The notes: a model not told the origin generated them from the letters alone. 64,000 bases of DNA from Sclerodactyla briareus (GCA_026419785.1 JAODTK010005540.1:1-64000), one strand, 5' to 3'. Numbered from the stretch's first letter, positions 46,025-57,224 are shown. Numbers and translations are program-made.

Positions 46025-46522
46025 GTAGGTATAAGGGACACTGGAGGATGGTTGGTGGTACATGGTTGCATGCTCAAAATGGCTGATGTGAAGCAAGAAG
46101 TATTGTTGGCTGGAACACAGTTGATGAGAAGTGCGTGAGAACATTTTCATTTTTGAGTCAGCGAAAAAAAACGGATGGCAACATTTAATGATCACAATAA
46201 AAAAGTGCCATGGACAATTCTCGTAGAGGATGGAAAATCATACCACATGATATGTGTTGATTACAATGTGACTTTTGTTTATATAAAAGCAGACAGACAG
46301 CCCCTTAATACGTGACATTTTTGGTGAGTCATTTCTCATGGAACGGGTTTCATTACAGCACGTCGGAGCACTGGTATGCTTGCTGTAGAGATCTGATATG
46401 TACACACTTTTTAATTAACAGTTTAATGTGTTACAATTGCGTAAAGGAATATGAGTATAATTGCATGAAACAAAAATAATTGGCACTCAATTGACGGCAT
46501 GTATTGATTATTTTTCTTGTAG

Positions 46523-46617
46523 CTAAGGAACTCATCTGCTGAACCCAAGGAAACGAGGGTGTTTGTGTATCAACAGAGGAGAGGAATTCGTTGTGAGGAT
46601 GGATACTGTGGAAGATG
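46523..46617 (+). CDS. SRCAP: Possible small SRCAP exon
   Basis: Acceptor TTTTTCTTGTAG and donor GATG|GTAATG bound about 95 bp. The frames are EPKETRVFVYQQRRG and, in another phase, a string ending EEFVVRMDTVED. It lies between two acidic-linker exons, where further acidic sequence would be expected. There is no diagnostic motif. Confidence 0.35.
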
Positions 46618-47275
46618 GTAATGATCTCATAAAAGTTGTAAAATCACTAAGTGAAATGATCATGCAGTGAACACTCAAACAGTAGTCCGGTGGTAGTCTT
46701 GAGACGTCCCAAAAATTCCATAGGACAACCGAACTTTACCAAATTCTAGTGTGCAAGAGTTCTGATTGAAGGGATTTCTGGCTGCGGAATGATAAATGAT
46801 ATTAACAGACAAAATTGCCTCAATTTGTCATAGATCATGGGCTGGCCCTGTTCTGAGACCTAACTTGTTCGTTGTACTGGAGTAGGTCTTTTGTACTGGA
46901 GTAGTGGGATACCTTTTTTGGGAGGATAGATGGAAAAGTGACCAGAAATGTCCTGTGTTCTGGACATCCAGTCGATAGTGTAATGTCACAAGAAAACCAC
47001 ATTGTAGACTTTAGTGGAAGGTGTTTGTATCTCTATGCATTCCAGATCCACCCGTATGTTCATTTGCGTCCAGGTTGTGCTGTGATAACCCCGACTCCCA
47101 ATTGGGGTCTACAGAGGAATTAGCAACCTTGGCAAAGGATTCACTGAGTGAAAATCGGTGTAGGTTACCAGGCAAACTTGAGCAAGTTTATCTCTGGAAG
47201 AACAGAAAAACAACCTCTTATTCTAAATGATAGTCGGATTTGATTTTTTTGCCATTTTTGTGTAATGGGTAGCCC

Positions 47276-47410
47276 TTTTTCAGTGGGGCTACATCTCAAT
47301 AGGGGGGAAGTGAATGGCTACATTAAACGCCACCCCGCTTTGGCCTTTTTTGGGTCTCTTCCAACGGGGCCTTCGCCATGTTTTTTTTTTTTTTTTTTTT
47401 TTTTTTTCTT
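47276..47410 (+). repeat. Intronic repeat Z, copy 1, ending in poly-T
   Basis: GGGGCTACATCTCAATAGGG, GGCTACATTAAACGCCACC and TGGCCTTTTTTGGGTCTCTT recur about 1 kb downstream. This copy continues into a 27-base poly-T (47381-47407), absent from the other copy. Confidence 0.65.
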
Positions 47411-47989
47411 TGGCGACATTATGGAACTGGCCATTTGAGCTCAGTGACAGTTCAGTACAGTACAGTCACATAATTGGGCCCGCACCAGGTTAGTCTCTTG
47501 GACAACCAACCCAAATGTTGGCACATTGTCATTGGCACTAATCATAGTTTCAGGCAGGTTAAACCAATAACGTGAAAAAGGATAAAAGGTGTTGCCGTCC
47601 AACCTAGGTGCTCGGCATGAGAGACTGGAAAAAAAAAAAAGGGGAAATTAACGGGAGTGCACAAATTTCCATGATTTCCACCCCGTGTGTATGTGATAAC
47701 CCCCACTCAATACAGGACCACCAGAGGCATGGTCTTTGTCTCGGGTACCGGTGAAGGACTCGCCAGGAGCTGACAATCAGTGCGGTGTCCAAGTATGCAC
47801 CCTTGTCGGGGATTGTTTAGGGTTGAGTTCATATGCTCAGAAAGCACAGTAAGAATAGAGCGCCTTCAAAAAATTGTTGTTAGTAAGACAGATGCTAGAG
47901 GGGCGGAAATTGAAAACGCTAGTAGACCATCTGTTATAACTGTTTAAATTGCTGAGCATTTCTCAATTTCCCTGTATTCACCAATCCAG

Positions 47990-48195
47990 TTGTGGACGAA
48001 GAGGACACGAAGCCAAGGAAGAGGAACTGGCGGGGGACGCCGATCCAAGGAAGAACTAGTCGACCTGCAGGGGTGGCAGAGGGAGAGCTCTCCATGGAGG
48101 AACGCTCAAGAAGTACGATGGCCGTATGAAGAGGGCTTGAGGTTCCCCTGTCATCTGCCGAATCCGAGATGGACAGCGATGTATGAATCGAAACG
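47990..48195 (+). CDS. SRCAP: SRCAP exon: second acidic segment with ELSMEELLKKYDG
   Basis: Acceptor ATTCACCAATCCAG opens on VVDEEDT. Later blocks are LVDLQG, EGELSMEE, then after a one-base shift KKYDGRMKEGL and LSSAESEMDSDV; the donor is AACG|GTAAGT. E-x-D-LxxEGELSxEELLxxY is the conserved helix shared by SRCAP and Domino just before the ATPase, in an otherwise acidic region. Confidence 0.88.
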
Positions 48196-48275
48196 GTAAG
48201 TTTTTGATAGGCAGATAGTCAATACTCTTTATGTGGAAATTAGGAAAGGCTTGCATTCTTGTGAATGGAAGCCCT

Positions 48276-48400
48276 CCCTCGATGGGCTAATCTCAATAGG
48301 GTTTTGAATGCTACATGACATGCCACCCGGCTTATGGCCTTTTTTGGGTCTCTTCACTGGGTGTCTTTATGCGTGGCAACATTAGGGAAAGGCTATTTTG
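48276..48400 (+). repeat. Intronic repeat Z, copy 2
   Basis: GATGGGCTAATCTCAATAGG, ATGCTACATGACATGCCACC and TGGCCTTTTTTGGGTCTCTT match copy 1 in order and spacing. GTGGCAACATTAGGGAAAGG corresponds to GGCGACATTATGGAACTGG after the poly-T of copy 1. Confidence 0.65.
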
Positions 48401-48888
48401 CAGGCCAATTGGAATCGATGGCAGAGTGTTGAGGAACATTTTAGGCCAGCCATTAGGAATCATCCTAAACATGAAGGTGGTGTTGTGGGGGAAAATGGAT
48501 ATAACTTACCGTCATCTTTTTCCACATGAGACCGAGAGATTAAAACGAGTACTGACTAGTGGTGTTGTAGTGGGGAGGCAAATTTGCCTTGGAAACATAA
48601 TACATGTGAGCCTAACACAACGGAACTCTTGTTCATTTGCATATGTTTGAGTGGTGATGCTGGGGTGACTAACACAGATTGGAATAATAGCTCGATAGGT
48701 TTTGGCAGTATTTGTATGGATCGTGTCCCCATTAGTGTATCCGTCCAACAACAGGTTGTTTGTGATTACTACAATGCAGCCTTGTTGATGACGAGGCTTT
48801 GGCTGCTTCATTAGGTAGTTGGGAAAAGTCTTTGAAGGTTTGCTGTTTCAATTTATCCGAGATGTTTTCACTATTTTGTTGCATTCAG

Positions 48889-49010
48889 AACTTCTGATTG
48901 AAGAGAGCCGAGCGGGAGAGCCCCCAGACTGACCCGACGATGATGTTGATGGGAAGACGTGTGAAGGATATCGGCACATGAGACCTACTCAAACCCAGAG
49001 AAGGGCGAGG
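48889..49010 (+). CDS. SRCAP: Possible acidic SRCAP exon
   Basis: Acceptor TTTTGTTGCATTCAG is followed by LLIEESRAGEPPD and, after a stop that a base change could explain, PDDDVDGKT. Acidic content and position suit the linker ahead of the ATPase. No clear donor was found, so the right limit is arbitrary. Confidence 0.35.
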
Positions 49011-49714
49011 AGAGCGGGGGATTGAGAAGAAGGGTATTGAGACTCTTATAGTTTGCATGGTTAGAGGTTGGAGAGTGTTCTAAGGCATTTGATATCAAAC
49101 GACCAAACAATAAAAAACCAAGTTGTATACAACGAGTAGACAGAATTAAAACGCTGCAGAAGATGCAGGGACTGCTCAAAAACTTCTAAATCGAATGCCT
49201 AAAGATTGTAGGCCTACAAAGAGTACCAAACAATTCTCTTAGCCTATTTGACTATTGTGTTTGTGATACCATTAAATACATCTGCGGGTTGTGATGCCAG
49301 AAAGAAATAAGAATCTTGTTCATCTTACTAAGAGAATATGCAAGTCTGTACTGACACCAAAAAATTATGGGACTTCTTAGTTCTCCAATTCAAAAAAAGC
49401 TTCTACAAACAGTGGGTGTCACAAAAAGTACATGTTGAAGGGGATATATAAATGGGGACTCAGATGCGATGGAGACGATGAGGTAAATTGAAGGTTCATT
49501 TCTTTACGCAAATCTTGATGTAATTCTAATCGCTGACCATGTAGTCCCAACTTGTGAGTATAGTCGTTTAATGTGCAGCTGTGTGTCAGTATGAACTGTT
49601 ACACACAACACAACAAATGCAGCGAGATGAGGACAATAAGATTGAAACACCAAGAGCAAGTCTTGCCGGTGACAAACATAAGGTTCACTCCAAAATTTTG
49701 TTGCCATTTTCCAG

Positions 49715-49818
49715 ACGGAGGATGGTGAGGTGGCCCTAACCAAGAAATCCACCGACCCCGCTAGGCAGATTGAGAGCCTGCAACCAAAAGGGGATTATTA
49801 CACGGTCAGATGACTAAG
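49715..49818 (+). CDS. SRCAP: SRCAP exon: IESLQPKG, entry to the ATPase
   Basis: Acceptor TGCCATTTTCCAG, frame TEDGEVALTKKSTDPARQIE, SLQPKG, donor CTAAG|GTAAGT. A-A-A-ESLQPKGYTLxTTQVKTxIPFLL immediately precedes motif I in SRCAP. The downstream YTL-TTQ part is frame-shifted here. Confidence 0.9.
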
Positions 49819-49983
49819 GTAAGTTATAATATCTCCCCCCCCCCAGCCCACTCCCACACAACTCCCTGACCACCCACCCACTGGCTGGAACATAATAGTG
49901 AATCATTCTCTACCCCACTTGAATAACCCCATTATTTATGGGGGTGGAATAAGACCTAAAAGAAATTGTGTTTCTCCAATCAG

Positions 49984-50168
49984 GTAACCACCAAGATACC
50001 ATTCACTGCGAAGCCACTCGCACCTGCGCGATCCAAGCACATCGGCCTTGGATGGCTAGTCACGATTGAACGGACAAAGAAGTGAACGGGCATCCTGCCT
50101 GACGAGATGGGCATCGCAAAAGGACCATCCAGAATATAGCACTCCTTGCTCATCTGCCTGTGAAACGG
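49984..50168 (+). CDS. SRCAP: SRCAP exon: ATPase motif I (Walker A region)
   Basis: Acceptor TCTCCAATCAG, then VTTKIPF, a REYQ-like block, HIGLDWLVT, a TGILPDEMG block and, after a frame change, TIQNIALLAHL; the donor is AACGG|GTGCGT. HIGLDWLVxxYxxxLNGILADEMGLGKTIQTIxLLAHL is the Q-motif plus Walker A of SWI2/SNF2 ATPases. In the sequence as given, the P-loop reads DEMGIAKG before the shift, where the family has DEMGLGKT. The alanine for glycine and the lost base both fall in the nucleotide-binding loop, so this short stretch decides between error and inactivation. Confidence 0.92.
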
Positions 50169-50585
50169 GTGCGTGCCTCATTATCAGCTGTTCAGTACCA
50201 AATTTGGGGTTGTAAGCTGGTTGAATTTTTAGTACCAAAACTTTCAGTTATCAGACAGAGAGAAGAGGAGAAGCGCTGAGAAGTGTTTTTTAGCATGCAA
50301 AGAATGTTCCTTGCAGGCGGGCTCTCACCTCAACCAACTGGTGGGATGCTGGTCTCACGGAATTATTATGCTTCTTGATTGCTAAACCTCATCACATGCA
50401 CAACGGTCCATTCACTGAAAATGTTCCTCCCCCCCCCCCACCCCCCCCACCCCCCCCGGGGCCTCTTCCCCCCCCACCAATCGATAGCCAATTCTTACAT
50501 GGTGACCCTACATAACACACCTTATATCTATGTGTCATTTAATCAAATTTGGTGGATCAAATTAAAATACAAATTCCACCACCAG

Positions 50586-50730
50586 GTTAAACTGGGGGCC
50601 CTCACCTCATTGTGGTCCCAACCAGCGTGAGATCAACTGGGAGATGGAGTCTCAAGAAAGTGGTGTCACGGCTTCAAAGGATCCTCACATCTGTAGGGGT
50701 CACAGAAGGAACGGAAGCAGAAGGAGAACA
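50586..50730 (+). CDS. SRCAP: SRCAP exon: GPHLIVVPTSV, motif Ia
   Basis: Acceptor CACCACCAG, then LNWGPHLIVVPTSV in one frame and INWEMES in another, followed by KKW, HGFK and QKERKQKE pieces; the donor is ACAG|TAAGGA or AACA|GTAAGG. GPHLIVVPTSVMLNWExExKKWCPxFKIxTYYGxxKERKxKR is the motif Ia region of SRCAP. At least three frame changes occur within 145 bases. Confidence 0.9.
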
Positions 50731-51440
50731 GTAAGGATAACTACATCTTTAGGTTTCTGTTGCTTCAGGGACCTATGATATGATCTGATTCTGTTGTTAA
50801 GTACTTTACCTAATGGTAGGGAAGATACAAACTGGTTTGTCAGTTCGGGCGAATGAGGATTACATGCATCACTTTGAATGAGCACACTATGTAGCAGGGC
50901 ATTTGGATGCTCTGAGTAAATATTATCTAGCTAGTACGGATGACCAAAATTTGAACCTTGAAGGAATGAATGGAGTAGGATATGCAAGTGCCTCCTCTCA
51001 GGGCTGTGAGACAGGTGGCGGGTACTTTCAATGGCACGAGGTCGTGGTCTTAAACCTTGGGTTCCTCTGTAATGCAGTGGATTCTCTGGCGTTTGTATGG
51101 GTATTGCAATCAAAAATCTTGCTCGGTTGGGGTGTGTGAGCAGTCATATTGAACATGCACTTCTGCACCTTTCTGTTCCAAGGAAGTGTTCGGCTCCTGG
51201 AAAGTTTTTTCCCCCACTGATCATCTCTCAAAGGGCAGTAAAAATGGCCGTCCCGGGAACAGGATGGGATTGGGCCCACACCCCTACTCAATATAAACTG
51301 AGCACTAGTCGAGCATTCCTTGTTTAGCCTCACTTGGCGACCTGAACATGTAGAATTCAAATCGAAAACTGAAAAGAGAGTGCCACCAGACTAATGCAGT
51401 TCCTTAATATTAGAAATGTCATGTTCACTCTCTCTCCCAG

Positions 51441-51589
51441 GGTTGGACCAAGCAAGAATGCGTTCCAGGTTATGTATCACGTCGTACAAGCTAGTTCATC
51501 AGGACCAGTTTGTGTCTTCAGGCGGAAGGAAGTGAAAGTATCCTTGGCTGGATGAGGCCACAGAATATAAAGAATTTCAAGTCGCAAAG
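51441..51589 (+). CDS. SRCAP: SRCAP exon: motif II (DEAQ) region
   Basis: Acceptor CTCTCTCCCAG, GWTK, then across frames AFQV, TSYKLVHQDQ, FRRK, and near the end a DEA followed one base later by QNIKNFKSQ; the donor is AAAG|GTATGG. GWTKPNxFHVCITSYKLVxQDxxxFRRKxWxYLxLDEAQNIKNFKSQRWQ is the SRCAP sequence around the Walker B DEAQ/DEAH box. The catalytic D-E pair is present. Confidence 0.9.
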
Positions 51590-51849
51590 GTATGGATTCG
51601 CACATTCTCAAATTGCGGGACATATATTATCCGGATACCCGCCTGCTTTGCCAGGTGGTATTAGAAGTTGTTGCATGTGGTCATAATGAATGTATGGTAT
51701 GAAATGGTAGTTAGTCTAATCCACTTCTTGGGCATATAGGGTGGTGGGGGTAAGGAAAGTGGAAGGATTATTCATTCCATAAAGATCTGTTTTACGTGAC
51801 AGTGACGTTCATAATTTGTGCCGAATTTCTTAACTGTGAATGATGGTGC

Positions 51850-51985
51850 CCTGAGGAACAGCAAGCCAATTGAGCTCCACCTGTCATCAGTTGGTGCTAT
51901 CCACCTCATTAGCAACATCTGATTGTGAGTTAACTGGGAACGCAGCCATACCGTCTTTGCAGGGATAGCATTTGAGATAGTTCTA
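51850..51985 (+). repeat. Intronic repeat Y, copy 1
   Basis: GAGGAACAGCAAGCCAATTG, AGCTCCAC, CATCAGTTGGTGCTATCCA, TTAACTGGGAACGCAG and GGGATAGCAT in order. Two more copies follow at 53.2 and 55.9 kb, all on the same strand. Confidence 0.75.
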
Positions 51986-52824
51986 TTTTTCCACCATCGG
52001 TTCTGTTAGTCTAGATGATAGTGGGACAGACGACTGGTCATGCCGATTGATGGATCAGAATAAAGGAGTTAGAGAGCTTAAGGATTTTGCATCTGGATTG
52101 CATCAAGTTTAAAGAAATTGATTGGAGAGGGGTGCACCCCCTGCATCATGCCAGTAATCACTGCCTGGGAGTCCACTACACATTTCTGTTCATCACAAGG
52201 GGTCTGTGGATAGAAAAAGGTTGAGAACCTTAGCAATGATAAATGTTAATGAAATTGAATCTTGTCCATGCTTCCTCATTATGTTTCCTTGATTACAGAT
52301 GTGCACTTAAAAACAAAACACAGAATGCCGACACGCTGAAACAAATCTTTTGGAGTTAGTCCAAGGATCACCCAGTGGTTGATGGCATCCTAATGTCTTC
52401 AGGTCCCCTCTACTGGGGCTGCCTGTTGTGTTGCGACCTTACTGCCATAATGTGTGAGCGTTGGCAACTGTAGTGGGGAAGCAATCATGCCCCCCCCCCC
52501 CCCCAACTAAAAGATAGGCACTACTAGTTGACACCAAGATGTTGCCTTGTGACATCCTGGGAAACTGGTTCCGGGTGTAATACAGAGCCAATGTGAAACA
52601 AGCTCTTTTGATATAGATGGGATCTGAATTAGAACCATATTTTAATTCTAGTTGTATGAACTATTGAGACCTATGAGAATAGGAGGGCAAAAACTGAAAC
52701 CAAATCTCATTCTTGCTTTCCTGACCCCCATATTGACTGTTGAAAGCCTATTTACTTTAACATGGGGGTTTTGACAACCCCATCTCCTTCATACTTTACC
52801 TCCCCCCCCCCCCCTCCCCGGCAG

Positions 52825-53053
52825 GTGGCAGACGTTGCTGAACTTCAACAGCCAGCGGCGTCTCCTGCTGACGGGCACCCCCCTCCAGAACAACCTCATG
52901 GAAGCTCGTGGTCGTTCTGATGGCACTTCTCTTGATGCCCCACGTCTTCCAGTCCCACCTTGAGTTCCCGTAGTGGTCTCCAACCCCCTGAAAGGGCAAT
53001 GATCGCGGGCTCCCAGGAGTACAACGAGGGACTCATCAAGCGACCTCCACAAG
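52825..53053 (+). CDS. SRCAP: SRCAP exon: motif [11 protein letters not shown]
   Basis: Acceptor CCCTCCCCGGCAG follows a long pyrimidine tract. The frame opens [19 protein letters not shown], continues LQNNLMEA and then shifts; later blocks read [28 protein letters not shown] and LHK. The donor is CAAG|GTTGAG. [39 protein letters not shown] is nearly invariant in SRCAP/Domino and separates it from EP400. This is the strongest single piece of evidence for gene identity. Confidence 0.95.
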
Positions 53054-53197
53054 GTTGAGTATTGGTTGCATTAGTTAGTGTTCACCTTCCCCAGACCTAC
53101 TCAAGTGGTTGATTGGTCAGTGCAATTAATGAAGACCTAACGAGGGGACATTCTGCCATATTTGTGTGTGCACATTTTTCTTGTCATAATAAGTTGA

Positions 53198-53335
53198 GCA
53201 TGAGGAACAGCAAGCCAGCTGAGCTCCACTCATGATCAGTTGGTGCTATCCAACCTCGTATAGCAAAGCCTGATGTAAAGTTAACTGGGAAGTGGAGCCA
53301 CTACTGCTTCCTGGGGAATAGCATCAGGGATATTG
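53198..53335 (+). repeat. Intronic repeat Y, copy 2
   Basis: GAGGAACAGCAAGCCAGCTG, AGCTCCACT, GATCAGTTGGTGCTATCCAA, CCTCGTATAGC, TTAACTGGGAAGTGGAG and GGGGAATAGCATCAGGGATA. Closest to copy 3. Confidence 0.78.
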
Positions 53336-54344
53336 CCACTCCAATTAAAGAGAAATTGTCATCTGGTAGCAATGAGCGATGAGGACATTAGCATAAGGTC
53401 ACAATGAAGAAAACTGTCCCAACACAATTTGATATTGATAAGGTAGATTGTCACAGTAATGTCAATGAGGATTTAGCTCTACTAGATAACATGAGACAAT
53501 TTGTGTTATGTAAGTTCATGTAAATAGCACTGTCCGTTATGGGCCGGGTCTCTTCAACGTTGAAAGAATGCAGCTGTAGGATGAATTGGATAAATAATGT
53601 ATTGAATCTCTGTCCCGATGGATTAATCAATTTTAGCATTTACTCAACTAGAATTAATGATAGTAGCTCTTACATATATGACAGCAATGGCGTGTAACAG
53701 TTTTGACCCTCCTCACGCCTCACGCTCCTTCTGCCAGCCTTGTGACAGACCGACTGGGTTGTGGAGTGTATTTTGTCTAAATAGTAAGAAAGTGGGTTAG
53801 GGCTTATTTGCAGCCAGTGGTGAGATAACTGATGGGAAATTCCGGGGTCTCGGTTAGTTGCTTACAGAATGTCATAGCATGAGAGATCGTTTCTAACTCA
53901 CCCTGGCAAAGTGGAAACAATGGGCAATGTGCACATACAGCAAAACAACCCCTCGCTTTATTAGCTGTGACATCAACCTATTCATCTCTTTGTGGTGATG
54001 ACAAAACCTCATTGTATTCCTTGTAATTGATGACAACACTTTGGTACGTTTATTTGACTCATGTCACTCTCACATTTGTTGGGATGGCTGCATTAGTCAG
54101 GGTATTATTGAGCCATCTCTAATTTGGTGAACAGCTTTACACAGGTTTAAATACCCATTGGTTAATCTACGTAACATTCTCCACGTCATTGAGATTCTAT
54201 CTGTTTCATATCTATGATGAGACTATAACACACTGTGTTGAATTAGTTAGGAACTCTTTAATCACAGGTTCCCGATGATGTTGGGGGTTCACACCCGATG
54301 CATAGTAACTAATTCAAATTTTGTCAGTTTTATGATCTCTGAAG

Positions 54345-54485
54345 GTACCTCCGGCCGGCCTGATTAGGAGGCTCAAGTCTCAGGTGGAGAAGCAGCTGCC
54401 ACACGAAATCACGACCATGTGGTGAAGTGTAAGGCTGTCCCAAAGCGGCAAAGGTTCCTCTATGATGACTCATGGGCAGGACAAA
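54345..54485 (+). CDS. SRCAP: SRCAP exon: end of first ATPase lobe
   Basis: Acceptor TCTCTGAAG, then VLRPA-LIRRLKSQVEKQLP in one frame, a HE-block, VKCRLS, KRQRFLYDD and MGQDK across shifts; the donor is ACAA|GTGAGT. HKVLRPFLLRRxKxxVEKQxPxKYEHVxxCRLSKRQRxLYDDFM is the conserved linker that closes lobe one in SRCAP. Confidence 0.92.
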
Positions 54486-54528
54486 GTGAGTTGGATATTT
54501 AACAGCACCCCCACCACGGCCACACCAC

Positions 54529-54890
54529 AAGTTGAACCCTTCACCTCACACACCATACCCCACGCTTACACGCCACGAAACAAGTACACACCATACCCCC
54601 ACGTAACACCATACCCCCACGTACAACCATACCCTCACGTACAAACCATACTCCACGACCCACCATACCGCACGTACACACCAACCCCCACGTACACACC
54701 ATGCCCCCACGTAACACATCAAACCCCCACGGGTACACATCAAACCCCATGCACACACCATACCCCAATACACACAATACCCCACATACACACCATACCT
54801 ACATAACACCATACCCCTGTACAATCGTACCCCACGCACAATTCTGTCCCTCGCACACACCATACCCCACACATTCCACACCATGGAAAA
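54529..54890. repeat. ACACCATACCCCACGTA minisatellite
   Basis: About 360 bp of imperfect units of roughly 17-19 bp based on ACACCATACCCCCACGTA, strongly strand-asymmetric (A/C on +, T/G on -). It lies in the intron directly after the exon that closes the first ATPase lobe. Its reverse-strand frames (up to 135 codons) are composition artefacts. Confidence 0.88.
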
Positions 54891-55905
54891 GATAAATAGT
54901 GAGGGTAAGGACCACCGATAGGAGGTTCCTGTTATACCTTTATATGAGGGCAATCACAAGACAAGGCGAGTAATATTGAACACAATCTTCGATGAGGTGT
55001 AGACTTTTGAAGAGACACCACTTACTGTATCGTGACTTATGACAGGATGAGACGAGGGGTAATTAACAGAACCCCCTCCCTCCCCACCATACTTAACCCA
55101 CTCCACCCCACACCTGGAAATATGAGCAGGGGTGAGGCACAGGATGCCAAGGTGACTGAGGTTTCTGTATTATGAAATATGGAGCAAGATGAAGTGAAGT
55201 TAGGTAATTGCCAGTGCCCCCCCCCTCCCTTCTTGTATTGTGGTACTATGCAAACACCAACTGGGGTTATACTTGCATAGGGGACAGCACACAACAGGGC
55301 ACAAGCTTATTGAAGAGGCGGATGTTGAAGATGATGGAGAATTTACACCATCACCAGCAAACACCACGGACTACTTATTTCCTGAAAGTGAGACTAGATG
55401 CATTCCAATTGGAATTGTTTTCTGGGCCAAAAAGAACACTTGAAGACGTCGGTATTAACAATAACATGTTTTTAGTTAAGTCCATTCACTCATGATGATG
55501 ATCGTGTGCGATAGCCTTCTGTAACTCCCCAAAATCAGGAACCGGTAAGCCAAGATGTCGTTTTAATGAAGTATGAAACAGATTGAGTGTGCTTGCGCCT
55601 TCTCTCCCGCAAAGTAGGCCAGGCAAGAGTTTGCAGGAGCACGGCAACATGGTTGACCGACCGGTGATCCTTGCAAAAAATTCTTGGACAGCTGTTGCGC
55701 TAAGTCATTTGCAGCTTCTTAATGTTCCAAGCTTTGTATGGATCACTAACTGGAGTGTTTGGGACACACACCTCATCCCATAACTGAAAGTAGGGTAGGG
55801 TACAGGCTGTTTGAAGAGGTTGTTTTGTATGACAACTTCATGGAGGGGAAATGGCGCAAGTCCCTGCTTCACCTTTTCGTGCCTAATTAATTGAAGTTGA
55901 ACATT

Positions 55906-56042
55906 ATGAGGAACAGCAAGCCAACTGAGCTCCACTCCTGATCAGTGGTGCTATCCAACCTCGTATACGCAAGCCTTATGTCAATTTACTGGGAAGCATA
56001 GCTATCACAGCTCTCCAGGGAATAGCATCGTGGATATCCCTA
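55906..56042 (+). repeat. Intronic repeat Y, copy 3
   Basis: GAGGAACAGCAAGCCAACTG, AGCTCCACTCC, TGATCAGTGGTGCTATCCAA, CCTCGTATACGC, TTTACTGGGAAGCATAG and AGGGAATAGCATCGTGGATA. The similarity stops sharply at both ends, giving a unit of about 135 bp. Confidence 0.78.
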
Positions 56043-56411
56043 ATAGCTAGGTTTTCTGAGATAAACAACTCGCTATACATGACAAAGGATTTCGTCTTCT
56101 GCCTTCATGATCAACAGTAGGGGTACCTTATACAGACAGGGGCAAGGATGGGTGTGAGTGTCACCCCCCCCCCCAAAAAAAAAAAAAAAAAACCCAAAAG
56201 GATACATTATAAGGTACAGGCCATCATAGAGGTAGTCCAGTTCCTATACTGATATGCTCATTTTGATCTAACTTCCCTGATGGGTAAATATGTGCAAGTG
56301 GTGTTAAAAAAAACATTTGCATGCTAGGAAAAATGATGGGGAGGGAAGACAAATGTAAATCCTTTCAGAGAGGACGCAGTGAGTGACTTGCATTGCATTC
56401 TTTGTTTCCAG

Positions 56412-56597
56412 ACCAGAGAGCCGTTGAAGACAAAGGTCGTTTCTGAGCGTGATCAACGTACTGATGCAGCTGAGGAAGGTCTGCAACCGCCCAGCTGTTT
56501 GAGCTCCTGCCCCAGCATCTCTCCTTTTGTCATGGAGGGTATCGACTACCGGACGGCATCTGAGGTCACCAAAGCATTAGAGTACCACCCTCTGAAG
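56412..56597 (+). CDS. SRCAP: SRCAP exon: LMQLRKVCN and downstream
   Basis: Acceptor TTTGTTTCCAG opens on TREPLKT. A shifted frame supplies VINVLMQLRKVCN, then LFE-P and back in the first frame SISPFVMEGIDYRTASEVT, KALEYHPLK; donor GAAG|GTACTG. LxxGxFxSVINILMQLRKVCNHPxLFEPRPxxSPFxM is the SRCAP sequence. Histidine and asparagine of CNHPNLF read as RP and a gap here. Confidence 0.92.
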
Positions 56598-57224
56598 GTA
56601 CTGTATAACCATATGGACACATTCATCTTGGGCATAATAGGAAAACATAATTCGTTCAGTAGTTAGCAGTTTGTCCATCTCTAACCTAAATGCCTACAGT
56701 TAGCTTGGTCAGCACTCAACAGAGCGATAGAGATTGTGAGATTATACAAGTATTTTCCTGCATTGCTGTTAAACAAGGCATGTCTTAGTTACTGTCACCT
56801 CCTACAAACACAAAAAAGAGGGGAACCTGTAAGAGAACTAAGAAGGTAGGGAGAGCCATGTGTTGTCAGTGGTCACCCTGTCTGGAAGTCCTTGGAACAG
56901 ACATGTGTCCTACTGGTATGTATCATGCTTCCTTGTTTCCTTACAAAATAGTAAGAATATGATTGATCAGTTGTTTCGTAAAGATTTTCTGATCAGCTAG
57001 TGGTAATGTATTGTATCAGCTATATCCTCAGCTGGAGATTAGTATTAGGGTTAGTGTAGCCGATCACAGAAATTCTTCCAAGACAGTCTATCGACCCTGA
57101 TTGCATCAGGTTATGATAGCTTTGTCAAAACGATGGTGAACCTTTAAGAGTTTGGGCCAAATTTGTTCCTGTGAAACAAGTTTCAATTTCCTTTTGTAAC
57201 AACCTTAATTTGTCCTACCTGCAG

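Noticed and set aside
54546..54953. 135-codon reverse-strand frame rich in C, V, W, Y and G
   Set aside because: Entirely encoded by the ACACCATACCCC minisatellite.
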